Shown: one piece after another, positions 1 to 9,011 of the stretch | Layout: every line of letters starts with the position of its first letter | Position numbering within the stretch: the first letter of the stretch is position 1 | Source of the DNA: an unidentified eubacterium SCB49 | GTDB taxonomy: Bacteria > Bacteroidota > Bacteroidia > Flavobacteriales > Flavobacteriaceae | NCBI GenBank assembly: GCA_000170815.1 | Contig: ABCO01000009.1 | Coordinates: 62,001-126,000 of the forward strand | DNA length: 64,000 nt | Direction: 5' to 3' | Notes under the pieces: generated by a model | The model's database searches: none | Told to the model about the DNA's origin: nothing | The model's input: only the letters and a program-made list of their open reading frames with translations | Made by a program: the position numbers and the translations under genes

Positions 1-282
1 TACATTGAGCAAGGGCTTAATGCTTTAGAGAATCAAGACTCTATTATGGATGCTTTAGATAAAAAACGTATTCGTTTAATGCAAAGCAATTATCTAGCGG
101 CAGTTAATTATGCCTTACAACACAATGATAATGAGATTGCACCTTATATTATGATAAGCCAACCTCACGAAGGAAACATTAAATACCTTGACACTGTTTA
201 TAACACACTTACTAAAAGAGTTAAAGAATCAAACTACGGTAAGCAATTAAACGAAATTATTACGTTAAGAAAAGAAAAATAA
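1..282 (+). CDS. C-terminal part of a DUF4369-like (TlpA-type N-domain) protein, cut by window edge
   Basis: The reading frame is open from base 1 to a TAA at 280-282, so this is the last 93 residues of a gene that begins outside the window. The visible part is helical and hydrophilic, with a stretch reading ISQPHEGNIKYLDTVYNTL and an ending KRVKESNYGKQLNEIITLRK. That pattern resembles the DUF4369 helical region that precedes or stands beside thioredoxin-like TlpA domains in Bacteroidota lipoproteins. No thioredoxin domain is present after it. An ATG at 46 is internal. The gene is followed by a strong hairpin terminator. The family call is tentative. Confidence 0.6.
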   Translation, partial: YIEQGLNALENQDSIMDALDKKRIRLMQSNYLAAVNYALQHNDNEIAPYIMISQPHEGNIKYLDTVYNTLTKRVKESNYGKQLNEIITLRKEK

Positions 283-301
283 AATAAACGGTATAAAATA
301 G

Positions 302-336
302 AAAAAGCCCTAAACACATTGTGTTTAGGGCTTTTT
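302..336. terminator. Bidirectional rho-independent terminator
   Basis: An 11-bp perfect stem GCCCTAAACAC/GTGTTTAGGGC with a 3-nt loop is flanked by A5 on the left and T5 on the right. It lies between two convergent genes, so it can stop transcription from both sides. Confidence 0.9.
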
Positions 337-353
337 AGTTTTAAAACAAAGAT

Positions 354-620
354 TTATAAACTGTTGATTCTATCAATCAATTTTCTTCCTCTTTCTTCAA
401 CTTCTTGGTTAATTGCCTTAAAGTGAGCTTTTTTATCTTCTACTTTTTTAGCATTAATTTTAGCCATCAACTCGTCAAAGTCTTTGATAGCACTGTCTAT
501 AACTGCTTGAGATTCTTTTGTGTCCTTTTCTGGATTAGTAAACTCCCAGATGTATACAGCCTCTATGATATCACCGATAACATAATTTACATCTCTTTTT
601 AAATTTCTAACATTTGCCAT
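354..620 (-). CDS. Conserved hypothetical protein, 88 aa, flavobacterial
   Basis: A short, highly charged and probably all-helical protein starting MANVRNLKRDVNYVIGDIIE and ending with a basic/acidic amphipathic helix. It has no signal peptide or membrane segment, so it is probably cytoplasmic. I recognise it as a small protein commonly conserved in Flavobacteriaceae, but I know no function for it. It is a separate unit between a terminator and the manA operon and ends just after the shared terminator. The two plus-strand frames overlapping it look like shadows. Confidence 0.8.
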   Translation of the reverse strand: MANVRNLKRDVNYVIGDIIEAVYIWEFTNPEKDTKESQAVIDSAIKDFDELMAKINAKKVEDKKAHFKAINQEVEERGRKLIDRINSL

Positions 621-668
621 AATGGTCTTCTTTTTCTTTTAAGAATTATTTTGCAAAGGTACAAACTA

Positions 669-1643
669 TTAAGGAATGTAAACCTCGAGAATCTCACCAT
701 TTTCCGAACTAATTGTCACCTGTTCTATACAAGCAGGTATAAGTAGGGTTTCGCCCTTTTTAAGCTCATTTTCAGACTGTTCTGTTTTTACGATCGCCTT
801 TCCTCCTACACACATATATACCTTAAAACTATCAAAACCGGAGTAATCGATATCCAGTGTTCCATTACAGTTTATTTTTGATGTTTTAAAATAAGGGGAT
901 TCACAAATAGGTGTTATTTCTTCTGCCTTTTTATTATATGAAAGCTTAGCAGTTGCAGTGTCAAATTTAATTGCAGCTTCTGCTTCTTTTGTATGTAAAG
1001 TACGCATCTTACCATCTAAATCAGGTCTGTCCCAATCATAAACTCGATACGTAATATCTGATGTCTGTTGGATTTCTGCAAGAACAACTCCTGCTCCTAT
1101 GGCGTGTATTAATCCTGGTGTGATAAAAAAGGCATCACCCTCTTTAACCGTTTCAGAATCGATAATGTCTAGTAATTTATTTTCTGAAATGTGCTGGGCA
1201 TAAATACTTTGATCTACTCCTTTTTTAAACCCTATAAATAATTTAGCATCTTCGTCTGTGTGTAAAATGTACCACATTTCTGTTTTTCCAAAACTATCGT
1301 GACGTGCTTTTGCTAATGCATCATCAGGATGTAACTGTAAAGAAAGATTTTCTGATGCATCTATGAATTTAAATAATAAAGGAAAATGACCTCCAAAACG
1401 TTTTAAAACTTTTTCTCCTAGTAAATCACTACCATGAGTTTTTATTAAGTCTGCTAAACTTTTTCCTTTTAAGGCACCATTAGTTACAATTGAGATATTA
1501 TCTTTTACTCCAGATAATTCCCAACTTTCCCCTAGTTTACCAACGCCTCCTTTGTTGAAAATGGTATTCAACTTAGCTCCACCCCAAATCTTTTCTTTAA
1601 GAATGGGCGTAAATTGTAATGGGTAAAGTGAGGGGTTATGCAT
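669..1643 (-). CDS. manA: Mannose-6-phosphate isomerase, class I
   Basis: Interconverts mannose 6-phosphate and fructose 6-phosphate with Zn2+ in the cytoplasm, feeding GDP-mannose or glycolysis. The cupin metal-site motifs are visible: LQLHPDD near residues 102-108, GKTEMWYIL at 119-127, and PGLIHAIGAG with H181. At 324 aa it is the short form typical of Bacteroidota and Firmicutes. The C-terminal third is a second, degenerate cupin. The start overlaps the end of the peroxiredoxin gene by 8 bp, so it is the last gene of an idi-queD-prx-manA operon. Confidence 0.93.
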   Translation of the reverse strand: MHNPSLYPLQFTPILKEKIWGGAKLNTIFNKGGVGKLGESWELSGVKDNISIVTNGALKGKSLADLIKTHGSDLLGEKVLKRFGGHFPLLFKFIDASENLSLQLHPDDALAKARHDSFGKTEMWYILHTDEDAKLFIGFKKGVDQSIYAQHISENKLLDIIDSETVKEGDAFFITPGLIHAIGAGVVLAEIQQTSDITYRVYDWDRPDLDGKMRTLHTKEAEAAIKFDTATAKLSYNKKAEEITPICESPYFKTSKINCNGTLDIDYSGFDSFKVYMCVGGKAIVKTEQSENELKKGETLLIPACIEQVTISSENGEILEVYIP

Positions 1644-2097
1644 TTTTAATTTCTTTTATAATATCTAGTGCTTTTGTAATATGAGGACCAGCACTCATCC
1701 CATCAAATTTAAAAACCAATTTGCCTTTTGTATCAAAAACAAATGTTTCTCTTCCTGGTAATAATCCTAATAATTTTCCTTTAACTTCAAAAAGTGATCT
1801 TACTACTTTTTCTTCATCTGCCAGCAATGTAAACGGAAGATTAAACTTGCTTGCAAATTTTTTATGTGAGCTTTCAGAGTCTGAGCTAATACCGATAACT
1901 TTTACATTATGAGCGATAAAATCTTCATATGCATCTCTAAAACTACATGCCTCTGCTGTGCAACCTGGTGTGAAATTTTTTGGATAAAAGTAAATTACAC
2001 TTGGGGTGTTCCCTATGTCTTTTTTACTATTAAATGTAACACCATCTTGATCAACTAATGTAAATTCTGGTAATGTACTACCTATTGCTATGCTCAT
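1636..2097 (-). CDS. bcp: Thioredoxin-dependent peroxiredoxin, BCP/PrxQ type
   Basis: Reduces hydroperoxides using thioredoxin. The active-site segment YPKNFTPGCTAEACSFRD holds the peroxidatic cysteine C46 and the resolving cysteine C51, a C-x4-C spacing typical of the PrxQ/BCP class. The length of 153 aa is normal for the family. There is no signal peptide, so it is cytoplasmic. It starts one base after the queD stop codon and overlaps manA by 8 bp, so the genes are transcribed together although their pathways are unrelated. Confidence 0.94.
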   Translation of the reverse strand: MSIAIGSTLPEFTLVDQDGVTFNSKKDIGNTPSVIYFYPKNFTPGCTAEACSFRDAYEDFIAHNVKVIGISSDSESSHKKFASKFNLPFTLLADEEKVVRSLFEVKGKLLGLLPGRETFVFDTKGKLVFKFDGMSAGPHITKALDIIKEIKNA

Positions 2098-2098
2098 A

Positions 2099-2506
2099 TT
2101 ATCCGGTATATACTACAAAATTACGTGGCGTTTCATACAATTTTACTGAAATATCAAAACGGCTATCTAACCTTTTTACTATTCTATTATAAATCTCTAT
2201 CGCGATATTTTCTACTGTAGGATTTACAGTTTTAAAGGCTTCGACCTCTAGATTTAAGTTTTTATGATCAAAAGGTACTTCTACTTCTTCATAGATTACT
2301 TTTTTTAAAATCTTTAAATCTATTAAAAAACCGGTTTCTTCATCTATTTCACCAGTAACCCCTACTTCTAGATCATAGTTATGGCCATGATAATTAGGGT
2401 TACTGCATTTGCCAAATATTAGAGCGTTTTTTTCATTTGACCATTCTTCCTTATACAAGCGATGTGCTGCATTAAAATGTGCTTTTCTATACACTGTTAA
2501 ACTCAT
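2099..2506 (-). CDS. queD: 6-carboxytetrahydropterin synthase (PTPS family)
   Basis: Converts dihydroneopterin triphosphate to 6-carboxy-5,6,7,8-tetrahydropterin in queuosine/preQ1 synthesis. Zn ligands are seen as H15 in HFNAAHRL and H40/H42 in NYHGHNYDLEV. C34 sits at the catalytic cysteine position of QueD. The length is 135 aa. The ATG overlaps the idi stop codon in an ATGA arrangement, indicating translational coupling. A plain 6-pyruvoyl tetrahydropterin synthase activity cannot be excluded from sequence alone. Confidence 0.9.
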   Translation of the reverse strand: MSLTVYRKAHFNAAHRLYKEEWSNEKNALIFGKCSNPNYHGHNYDLEVGVTGEIDEETGFLIDLKILKKVIYEEVEVPFDHKNLNLEVEAFKTVNPTVENIAIEIYNRIVKRLDSRFDISVKLYETPRNFVVYTG

Positions 2507-3021
2507 ACTGAAAGATGTTTATAAAATTTATCAAAAATAATTTTAAACCATTCTGTATAAATAGCAGGGTTTTTTGCAATGTCAATTTTCACGTCTTCAA
2601 GATGCATCCATTTCCAAGCAGCTACTTCATCTTCATTAATAGATGGCGAATCGTTAAAATTTCCGACGAGAATATGATCTAACTCATGTTCTGTAAGACC
2701 ATTATCAAATGGTGCTTTATATATAAACCACGTAGTTTCTTTAAGAGGTGTTGTAAAACCCATCTCCTCTTGTAAACGACGTAAACCTGCATCTAAGTTA
2801 GACTCACCATCACGCTGGTGTGAACAACATGTGTTTGTCCATAATCCTGGAGAGTGATATTTATGCATAGCACGTTGCTGTAGCATTAATTCGCCTTGGT
2901 CATTAAACACAAACACAGAAAATGCGCGATGAAGCACAGCTTTTTCATGCGCTTCTAGCTTAGGCATTAAACCTAATTGCTCATCTTTTTCATTAACAAG
3001 TATTACTTGCTCTTCTTTCAT
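2503..3021 (-). CDS. idi: Isopentenyl-diphosphate delta-isomerase, type 1
   Basis: Interconverts IPP and DMAPP, the isoprenoid building blocks used for quinones, carotenoids and undecaprenol. It has a Nudix-like fold with the catalytic Cys in WTNTCCSHQ (C65/C66), the helix DAGLRRLQEEMGF, and a second catalytic acid in NEDEVAAWKWM. The length of 172 aa matches the bacterial type 1 enzyme. It is the first gene of the minus-strand operon and is divergent from prfC across about 114 bp. Confidence 0.93.
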   Translation of the reverse strand: MKEEQVILVNEKDEQLGLMPKLEAHEKAVLHRAFSVFVFNDQGELMLQQRAMHKYHSPGLWTNTCCSHQRDGESNLDAGLRRLQEEMGFTTPLKETTWFIYKAPFDNGLTEHELDHILVGNFNDSPSINEDEVAAWKWMHLEDVKIDIAKNPAIYTEWFKIIFDKFYKHLSV

Positions 3022-3111
3022 AAACTTTTCTATATTTTGTCAAAAATACAAAAGGCAATTTTAATACTTGAACTTAGAAAACATTTTTAATAAAAACATC
3101 ATAAGAGATAG

Positions 3112-3119
3112 TATCTTTG
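3112..3119 (+). promoter_or_regulatory. Candidate -7 promoter element of prfC
   Basis: TATCTTTG is an exact match to the Bacteroidota -7 consensus TAnnTTTG and lies 16 bases before the prfC ATG. The -33 region has only a T-rich run near 3084-3088, not a clean TTTG, so the upstream half is weak. Confidence 0.5.
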
Positions 3120-3135
3120 TCATATAAATTTAACT

Positions 3136-4728
3136 ATGCTTCAACAGGAAATAAATAGACGTAAAACATTTGGAATCATTTCACACCCAGATGCCGGAAA
3201 AACAACTTTAACCGAAAAATTACTATTATATGGTGGTGCCATACAAGAGGCAGGTGCTGTAAAAAGTAATAAAATTAAGAAAGGGGCAACTAGTGACTTT
3301 ATGGAAATAGAACGTCAAAGAGGAATCTCTGTGGCTACTTCTGTTCTTGCTTTTGAATATGAAGGAACAAAAATAAATATTCTTGACACCCCTGGTCACA
3401 AGGATTTTGCCGAAGATACTTTTAGAACTCTAACTGCTGTAGACAGTGTGATCGTTGTGATAGATGTTGCTAAAGGGGTAGAGATGCAAACAGAAAAACT
3501 TGTTGAAGTTTGTAGAATGCGTAATATTCCGATGATCGTTTTTGTAAATAAAATGGATCGTGAAGGTAAAGATGCCTTTGAGTTACTAGATGAAATTGAA
3601 CAAAAATTAAAATTAAGAGTAACTCCTCTTTCTTTCCCTATTGGTATGGGATACGATTTTAAAGGAATTTATAACATTTGGGAAAAAAATGTAAACCTTT
3701 TTAGTGGAGATAGCAGAAAGAATATAGAAGAAACAATAGAGATTGAAGATCTAAGCAACCCTGAACTAGATGAACTTATAGGCGAGACAGCTGCAGACAC
3801 ACTAAGGGAGGAACTAGAACTTGTCTACGAAGTGTACCCAGGTTTTAATAATGAAGAATATCTAGAAGGAACCTTACAACCTGTATTTTTTGGTTCTGCT
3901 TTAAACAATTTTGGTGTACGAGAATTATTAGATTGTTTTGTGAATATTGCTCCAAAACCAAGACCTAAAAATAGTGATACGCGTTTAGTAAAACCAGAAG
4001 AAAAAAAATTCTCTGGATTTGTTTTTAAAATTCACGCAAATATGGACCCTAAGCATCGAGATCGCTTAGCGTTTGTAAAAATTGTTTCGGGTACTTTTGA
4101 AAGAAACAAACCATACCTACATGTTAGAAATGGTAAAAAATTAAAGTTCTCTAGCCCAAATGCTTTTTTTGCTGAAAAGAAACAGATCGTAGATATTTCG
4201 TACCCTGGAGATATTGTTGGACTTCATGATACCGGAAACTTTAAAATAGGTGACACCTTAACAGAAGGTGAAATAATGCAATATAAAGGTATCCCTAGTT
4301 TTTCTCCTGAGCACTTTAAGTATATTAACAATGCAGACCCTATGAAGAGCAAGCAGCTAGAAAAGGGTATCGACCAGTTAATGGATGAAGGTGTCGCTCA
4401 ATTATTTACACTAGAGTTAAATGGAAGAAAAGTAATAGGAACAGTAGGTGCTTTACAGTTTGAGGTTATACAGTATAGACTTGAACACGAATATGGAGCT
4501 AAATGTAGGTATGAAAACTTAAATGTACATAAAGCGTGTTGGGTACAAACAAATGACCCTAAAAGTGCAGAGTTTTTAGATTTTAAAAGAGTAAAATCTA
4601 AGTTTTTAGCAAAAGATAAACGAGGTCAACTTGTCTTTTTTGCTGATTCTGCTTTTACCTTACAAATGACACAAAGTAAATACCCATCAATCAAATTTCA
4701 TTTTGTAAGTGAATTTGAAAAAGAATAA
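3136..4728 (+). CDS. prfC: Peptide chain release factor 3
   Basis: A translational GTPase that removes RF1/RF2 from the ribosome after peptide release. The G1 loop SHPDAGKTT lies at about residues 16-24, followed by switch II DTPGHKDF and the specificity motif NKMD. EF-Tu-like domain II and the RF3-specific C-terminal domain follow. The length of 530 aa is usual. It is a single-gene unit on plus, with a close match to the -7 promoter box upstream and a terminator 17 bp after its stop. Confidence 0.96.
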   Translation: MLQQEINRRKTFGIISHPDAGKTTLTEKLLLYGGAIQEAGAVKSNKIKKGATSDFMEIERQRGISVATSVLAFEYEGTKINILDTPGHKDFAEDTFRTLTAVDSVIVVIDVAKGVEMQTEKLVEVCRMRNIPMIVFVNKMDREGKDAFELLDEIEQKLKLRVTPLSFPIGMGYDFKGIYNIWEKNVNLFSGDSRKNIEETIEIEDLSNPELDELIGETAADTLREELELVYEVYPGFNNEEYLEGTLQPVFFGSALNNFGVRELLDCFVNIAPKPRPKNSDTRLVKPEEKKFSGFVFKIHANMDPKHRDRLAFVKIVSGTFERNKPYLHVRNGKKLKFSSPNAFFAEKKQIVDISYPGDIVGLHDTGNFKIGDTLTEGEIMQYKGIPSFSPEHFKYINNADPMKSKQLEKGIDQLMDEGVAQLFTLELNGRKVIGTVGALQFEVIQYRLEHEYGAKCRYENLNVHKACWVQTNDPKSAEFLDFKRVKSKFLAKDKRGQLVFFADSAFTLQMTQSKYPSIKFHFVSEFEKE

Positions 4729-4744
4729 TCACATTACCAGGTAT

Positions 4745-4779
4745 AAAAAAAGCGTTTCATTAAATGAAACGCTTTTTTT
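4745..4779. terminator. Bidirectional terminator between prfC and the OmpA-family gene
   Basis: Perfect inverted repeat AGCGTTTCAT/ATGAAACGCT with a 3-nt loop, flanked by A6 and T7. It serves the convergent genes on both sides. Confidence 0.9.
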
Positions 4780-4800
4780 ATATCTATTTATTAACACACA

Positions 4801-6696
4801 TTATTCAACAATAATAAACTCAGAACGTCTGTTAAGCTGATGTTCAATAGAAGTACAGTCTACACCATTACTACAACCATTAATAAGTTGAGTTTCTCCA
4901 TAACCTCTACCGGATAAACGACTACTGTCTATTCCATTTTTAATCAAATAAGCTATTGTTGCTTTCGCTCTTCTATCTGAAAGATCTAAATTATAAGCAT
5001 CATCTGCCCTACTATCTGTATGCGATCTAACATCTATCTTCATTTGAGGGTATTGATTTAATAAAGAAATTATTTTTTGCAACTCTATTGCTGCGTCCGA
5101 TCTAATAAAAGATTTATCCAAATCAAAATAAATAGGATTGAATAAAAGACCAATATCTGTACCTATAGTATGTTCTAATTCACGTAAATCTAGGTAAACA
5201 TCTAAAAATTTTCGTTTTTGAATATCATCTGGTAATGCTAACTCGTTTGTTTGATATTGTTGTTGATCTGCTCTCACAAATTTAACATCCTCATCACAAC
5301 CTTTGTTTTCAAAACTATATCTCCCTAGCTCATCTGCAACCATACGGTCTACAATTTCATTATTTGCATCTATTAACGATACTGTTGCAAATGGTAAGTA
5401 ATCTCCAGTCTTTTTATCCTTTACGATTCCTGCTATTACTTGATCGCAATCAGATTCTTTTTCAAAGGCTGTAAAGCTATAAATATCATCGCTTTCTGCT
5501 CCTTTACGGTTAGAAGCAAAATAACCTTTTAAAGCTGCAATTTCTGCTCCAGTAGCTACAAAAGCAAAATCATCAAAAGAACTATTAATAGGCTCTCCTA
5601 AATTTGTGATGTCTGTAAATTCAGTTCCTTCAATGGTAGCACTGTATATATCTAAACCTCCAATATTATTCTGATAACCATTAGAAGAAAAATATAATTT
5701 TCCATTTTCTGCCATAAATGGAAACATCTCATTACCATCAGTATTTAGGCTCGTTATGTTTGTAACGTTTCCGAAGGTATCATTCTCTAGAATAGTTACT
5801 GAATAAATATCTGTTCCACCTTGGCTTCCCTCTTCCATATCACTCACAAAAAACAAGGTGCTCTCATCTGTACTTAAGGCTGGATGACCAACACTAAATG
5901 CATCACTATTAAAAGGAAGTTCTACTATATTATCCCATTCACCGTTCTCTTTAGTAGCTTTATACAACTTTAAGTTCATGGCCTTCTCGCTATCTAAACC
6001 TACTTTTTTCAAATAGTTATTACGAGTAAAGTACATGGTATTACCATCTTTAGTAATTACTAATGAACCCTCATTATATTTAGAGTTTACATTTGGTGCA
6101 TTTATAGATGAAACTGCATTAGCAGATACTTTAAAAACATCTGATGTAGGCTCTCCATTCCAAGAATTTATAATGTCCTCTTCATTAACAGCTATAACAA
6201 ACAATTCATCATTCATTAAAAAACCAGGATATTCAGAGTATTTACTATTGAACGCCGTTTTTTCAATCTCATATATTGCTTCAACGTCTTTTAAAGAAGT
6301 TACATATTGCTTAGAACTTGTAAAAGGAATTCCTTTTAACTCATAATATTTACTTAAGTAAACATCTGCTTTGTCATAGTTTTTGATAGCCTTTAAAGAC
6401 TGTCCATATCTAAACAAATACAACTCATCTTGTACTTCATTTAATTTAAATAATCTTTTATAATAAATAACAGATTTGGCATACTGAGCATTAAAATAAT
6501 AGGCATCTCCTAATTTCTGAAATACATCTTCACTTTCATAACCTGATTTAACTACAGCTTCATAAGCGCTAACAGCATCAATATAATTCCAATTACTAAA
6601 CTTTTTATCTGCTTTACGAGTTTCCCCTTCTTGTCCAATAGCAAAAAAACAACTGCTCATAAAAATGCAAGCAAATAATGTAGAAAGTATTTTCAT
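4801..6696 (-). CDS. OmpA-family outer-membrane protein with TPR and PD40 beta-propeller repeats
   Basis: A 631-aa secreted protein of the kind paired with PorP/SprF genes in Bacteroidota. A signal peptide lies at residues 1-21 (ending FFAIGQ). TPR-like helices follow at about 25-140 (motifs DAYYFNAQYAKSVIYYKRL). WD40/PD40-like blades come next, with repeated LFFVSDMEEGSQGGTDIYS and LYFSSNGYQNNIGGLDIYS segments at about 190-400. A carboxypeptidase-regulatory-like domain sits near 415-490, and a C-terminal OmpA peptidoglycan-binding domain holds YFDLDKSFIRSDA and the motif RSHTDSRADDAYNLDLSDRRA. It probably anchors the neighbouring T9SS-linked surface complex to peptidoglycan. The PorP gene lies 11 bp upstream. 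Confidence 0.9.
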   Translation of the reverse strand: MKILSTLFACIFMSSCFFAIGQEGETRKADKKFSNWNYIDAVSAYEAVVKSGYESEDVFQKLGDAYYFNAQYAKSVIYYKRLFKLNEVQDELYLFRYGQSLKAIKNYDKADVYLSKYYELKGIPFTSSKQYVTSLKDVEAIYEIEKTAFNSKYSEYPGFLMNDELFVIAVNEEDIINSWNGEPTSDVFKVSANAVSSINAPNVNSKYNEGSLVITKDGNTMYFTRNNYLKKVGLDSEKAMNLKLYKATKENGEWDNIVELPFNSDAFSVGHPALSTDESTLFFVSDMEEGSQGGTDIYSVTILENDTFGNVTNITSLNTDGNEMFPFMAENGKLYFSSNGYQNNIGGLDIYSATIEGTEFTDITNLGEPINSSFDDFAFVATGAEIAALKGYFASNRKGAESDDIYSFTAFEKESDCDQVIAGIVKDKKTGDYLPFATVSLIDANNEIVDRMVADELGRYSFENKGCDEDVKFVRADQQQYQTNELALPDDIQKRKFLDVYLDLRELEHTIGTDIGLLFNPIYFDLDKSFIRSDAAIELQKIISLLNQYPQMKIDVRSHTDSRADDAYNLDLSDRRAKATIAYLIKNGIDSSRLSGRGYGETQLINGCSNGVDCTSIEHQLNRRSEFIIVE

Positions 6697-6707
6697 AGTT
6701 ATTATTT

Positions 6708-7655
6708 TTAAAAAAATCTTGGGGTTACCATTCTAGTAGTAATACTAGAGAATAATTCAAATCTTAAAAAGATTTCATGGGAACCATTATTATAATTAGC
6801 AAGGTCTTGAACACCATAATCATAAGAATACCCTATCATAATACTTTCGTTATATTGAAATCCTGCTAAAGCACTAAAATCTGCACTAAGCCTGTAAGCA
6901 CCACCAAGGGTAAATTTATCATTAAACAAAAAATTAGCAGATAAATCAAGAGCTATTGGTGAACCTTCAACAGACTTTAATAATACTGCGGGTTTTAACT
7001 TAGTACCTGAACCTATATCAAATACATAACCACCTATCGCATAAAAATTCATCTTCTCTTTTGCAGTAGATATAGAGGATTGATCGTAATGCTCTGTTTG
7101 TAAAAAATTAGGCACCGACAAACCTGCGTACCATTTATCATTATTTAAAAAAATACCCGCCCCAATTATAGGGGTTAAACGGTTATCTATATTGTACTCA
7201 AACTGTGGGTCTGTTGGATCATATATAAGTAGTTTTGTGAAATCTACATCTAATAAATTAACACCTCCTTTTAATCCAAAAGATAAATCAAGGTCATCAC
7301 CTAAAGGGATGGTATATGAAAAATCTGCTGCAATTGAATTTTCTACACTTGGTCCTATTTCGTCATTTGTAAAGGACAAACCTAAACCTACACGCTCACC
7401 TACTGGAGAATGTGCTGTAAAATTTATTGTTTTTGGTGCTCCATCTAATCCTACCCACTGAGCCCTATACAAAGCAATAGCACTAAACACATCTCTATTA
7501 CCCGCATAAGCCGGGTTAAATGATGATGTATTGTACATATACTGTGTATATTGAGAGTCCTGCTGCGCATAACTCTCTGACACAGAAAACAACACACACA
7601 ATGTTGCTACAACACCTATATATGCACTTTTAATATCTTTAAAAATAGATTTCAT
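6708..7655 (-). CDS. PorP/SprF family type IX secretion membrane protein
   Basis: A 315-aa outer-membrane barrel protein with a signal peptide (residues 1-30, ending SESYAQ) and the hallmark start QDSQYTQYMYNTSSFNPAYAGN. It has alternating amphipathic beta strands and ends in an aromatic residue (RFF). PorP/SprF paralogues are needed for export or surface attachment of specific CHU_C (type B CTD) proteins, as SprF is for SprB in Flavobacterium johnsoniae. Here it lies directly between such a CHU_C gene and an OmpA-family gene, so it is probably the dedicated partner of the protein at 7754-8992. Confidence 0.93.
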   Translation of the reverse strand: MKSIFKDIKSAYIGVVATLCVLFSVSESYAQQDSQYTQYMYNTSSFNPAYAGNRDVFSAIALYRAQWVGLDGAPKTINFTAHSPVGERVGLGLSFTNDEIGPSVENSIAADFSYTIPLGDDLDLSFGLKGGVNLLDVDFTKLLIYDPTDPQFEYNIDNRLTPIIGAGIFLNNDKWYAGLSVPNFLQTEHYDQSSISTAKEKMNFYAIGGYVFDIGSGTKLKPAVLLKSVEGSPIALDLSANFLFNDKFTLGGAYRLSADFSALAGFQYNESIMIGYSYDYGVQDLANYNNGSHEIFLRFELFSSITTRMVTPRFF

Positions 7656-7753
7656 CTGTATAAATTATTTAAAAACTTAAAATAAAAACTACCTGTTTCT
7701 AATTGTAAGTAATTGTAATGTGATAAATCGCTTAATTTAAATAAGGTAAAAAC

Positions 7754-8992
7754 TTAATCTCCATTGAGATACAAGTAACCGGCTTGCTTAACTCGCTCTG
7801 TACCATTTGCGTCTGTAAAATCATAGTTTAGAACATAGAAATAAGTTCCTGAAGGTAACTTTTCGTTTTCCTGAATTGTTAATCTACCTTCTGAAAAACC
7901 TCTAAATACGTTATCACTAGAATCATAATCTGTAGTTTCAAAAACTTTTACACCCCAACGGTTGTAAATCTCAACACTATTATTTGCTAAATTTTCAATA
8001 TTATCAATAATGAAGTAGTCATTATTTCCATCCCCATTAGGCGTTACACCATTATACACTACGACATCTCCTGGTAAAATAACACCAGACTTGATTCTAC
8101 CTAAGGTAAACACTCCGTATTCTTCTAGAGCTATAGCTGTAGTAACTGTTTTATTATCTACATCTACTACACCACCTTCATCTACCCATAAACCCCCTTC
8201 TTCATTCCATCGTACTACTCTAATGGTTCCCACTTGTGGCTGAGCTGTAATATTTTCTGGTGTAGTTGTATCTTCCCAACTAAGCGTGAGTAATACATCT
8301 GTAACCCCTCCTTCTTTGGTTAAAGTCCAGTGTTCAGCTCCATCTATAGCTTCTAATATTCCTGTTCTATTTTCAAGTGGATAAGAATCATTTGTTGGTT
8401 CTAAAAAATATTTACTTGTAAATACATCTCCCAGATCGTCTGGAGCACTTATAGCTGCAAAACGATAAAAACCTTTATCACCTATAGGATAAACAAAACT
8501 TTTGTCACCTGTTTTTTGTACATAGCCATCTACGTGACTACGATCAAAAACTCCAGTATGTGTAGCTTCAGTCTCAAAAACGACCAAGCCACCAAAATCA
8601 TCATTTTTCACAATCCCTTCATCAAAATCTGCTTCACCAGCAACACTCAATTCATTACTTAATTCAAAAGAAGCTACATCACTTATATTATTATTAAAAA
8701 GCACATCATAAAAATAGCTTGTACTTCCTCCACTTATTTTTTGTACCGCTTTACCCTCAAATCGAGTGTAACCAGTGTCTTCTATAAAATCTACAACACC
8801 GTCATTATTGAAGTGAGCATAAATAAAAGCCTCACCATCGTTTATAAAACTAGCTGTAGATAAATTATTAAAATCCTCTACTGTAGAAAACTGTGTGCCT
8901 GGACTTACATAAACTACACCTTCATTACTGGTTTGAGCAAACAAACTTGTAGTGAGAAGAAATAACACTATATAAAATAATTGTCTTTTCAT
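7754..8992 (-). CDS. Surface protein with gliding-motility-associated C-terminal (CHU_C, type B) domain
   Basis: 412 aa with a signal peptide (ending TTSLFAQ). The middle is beta-rich with no recognised enzyme motif. The last ~100 residues carry the CHU_C/T9SS type B sorting domain: NGVTPNGDGNNDYFIIDNIE, then VEIYNRWGVKVFE and GTYFYVLNY. Type B domains send proteins through the type IX system and work with PorP/SprF partners, one of which is the next gene. It probably is an adhesin or a scaffold for the larger surface proteins encoded upstream. It starts 19 bp after the large 1164-aa gene. Confidence 0.9.
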   Translation of the reverse strand: MKRQLFYIVLFLLTTSLFAQTSNEGVVYVSPGTQFSTVEDFNNLSTASFINDGEAFIYAHFNNDGVVDFIEDTGYTRFEGKAVQKISGGSTSYFYDVLFNNNISDVASFELSNELSVAGEADFDEGIVKNDDFGGLVVFETEATHTGVFDRSHVDGYVQKTGDKSFVYPIGDKGFYRFAAISAPDDLGDVFTSKYFLEPTNDSYPLENRTGILEAIDGAEHWTLTKEGGVTDVLLTLSWEDTTTPENITAQPQVGTIRVVRWNEEGGLWVDEGGVVDVDNKTVTTAIALEEYGVFTLGRIKSGVILPGDVVVYNGVTPNGDGNNDYFIIDNIENLANNSVEIYNRWGVKVFETTDYDSSDNVFRGFSEGRLTIQENEKLPSGTYFYVLNYDFTDANGTERVKQAGYLYLNGD

Positions 8993-9011
8993 AATACTTT
9001 TTTAAATCGAA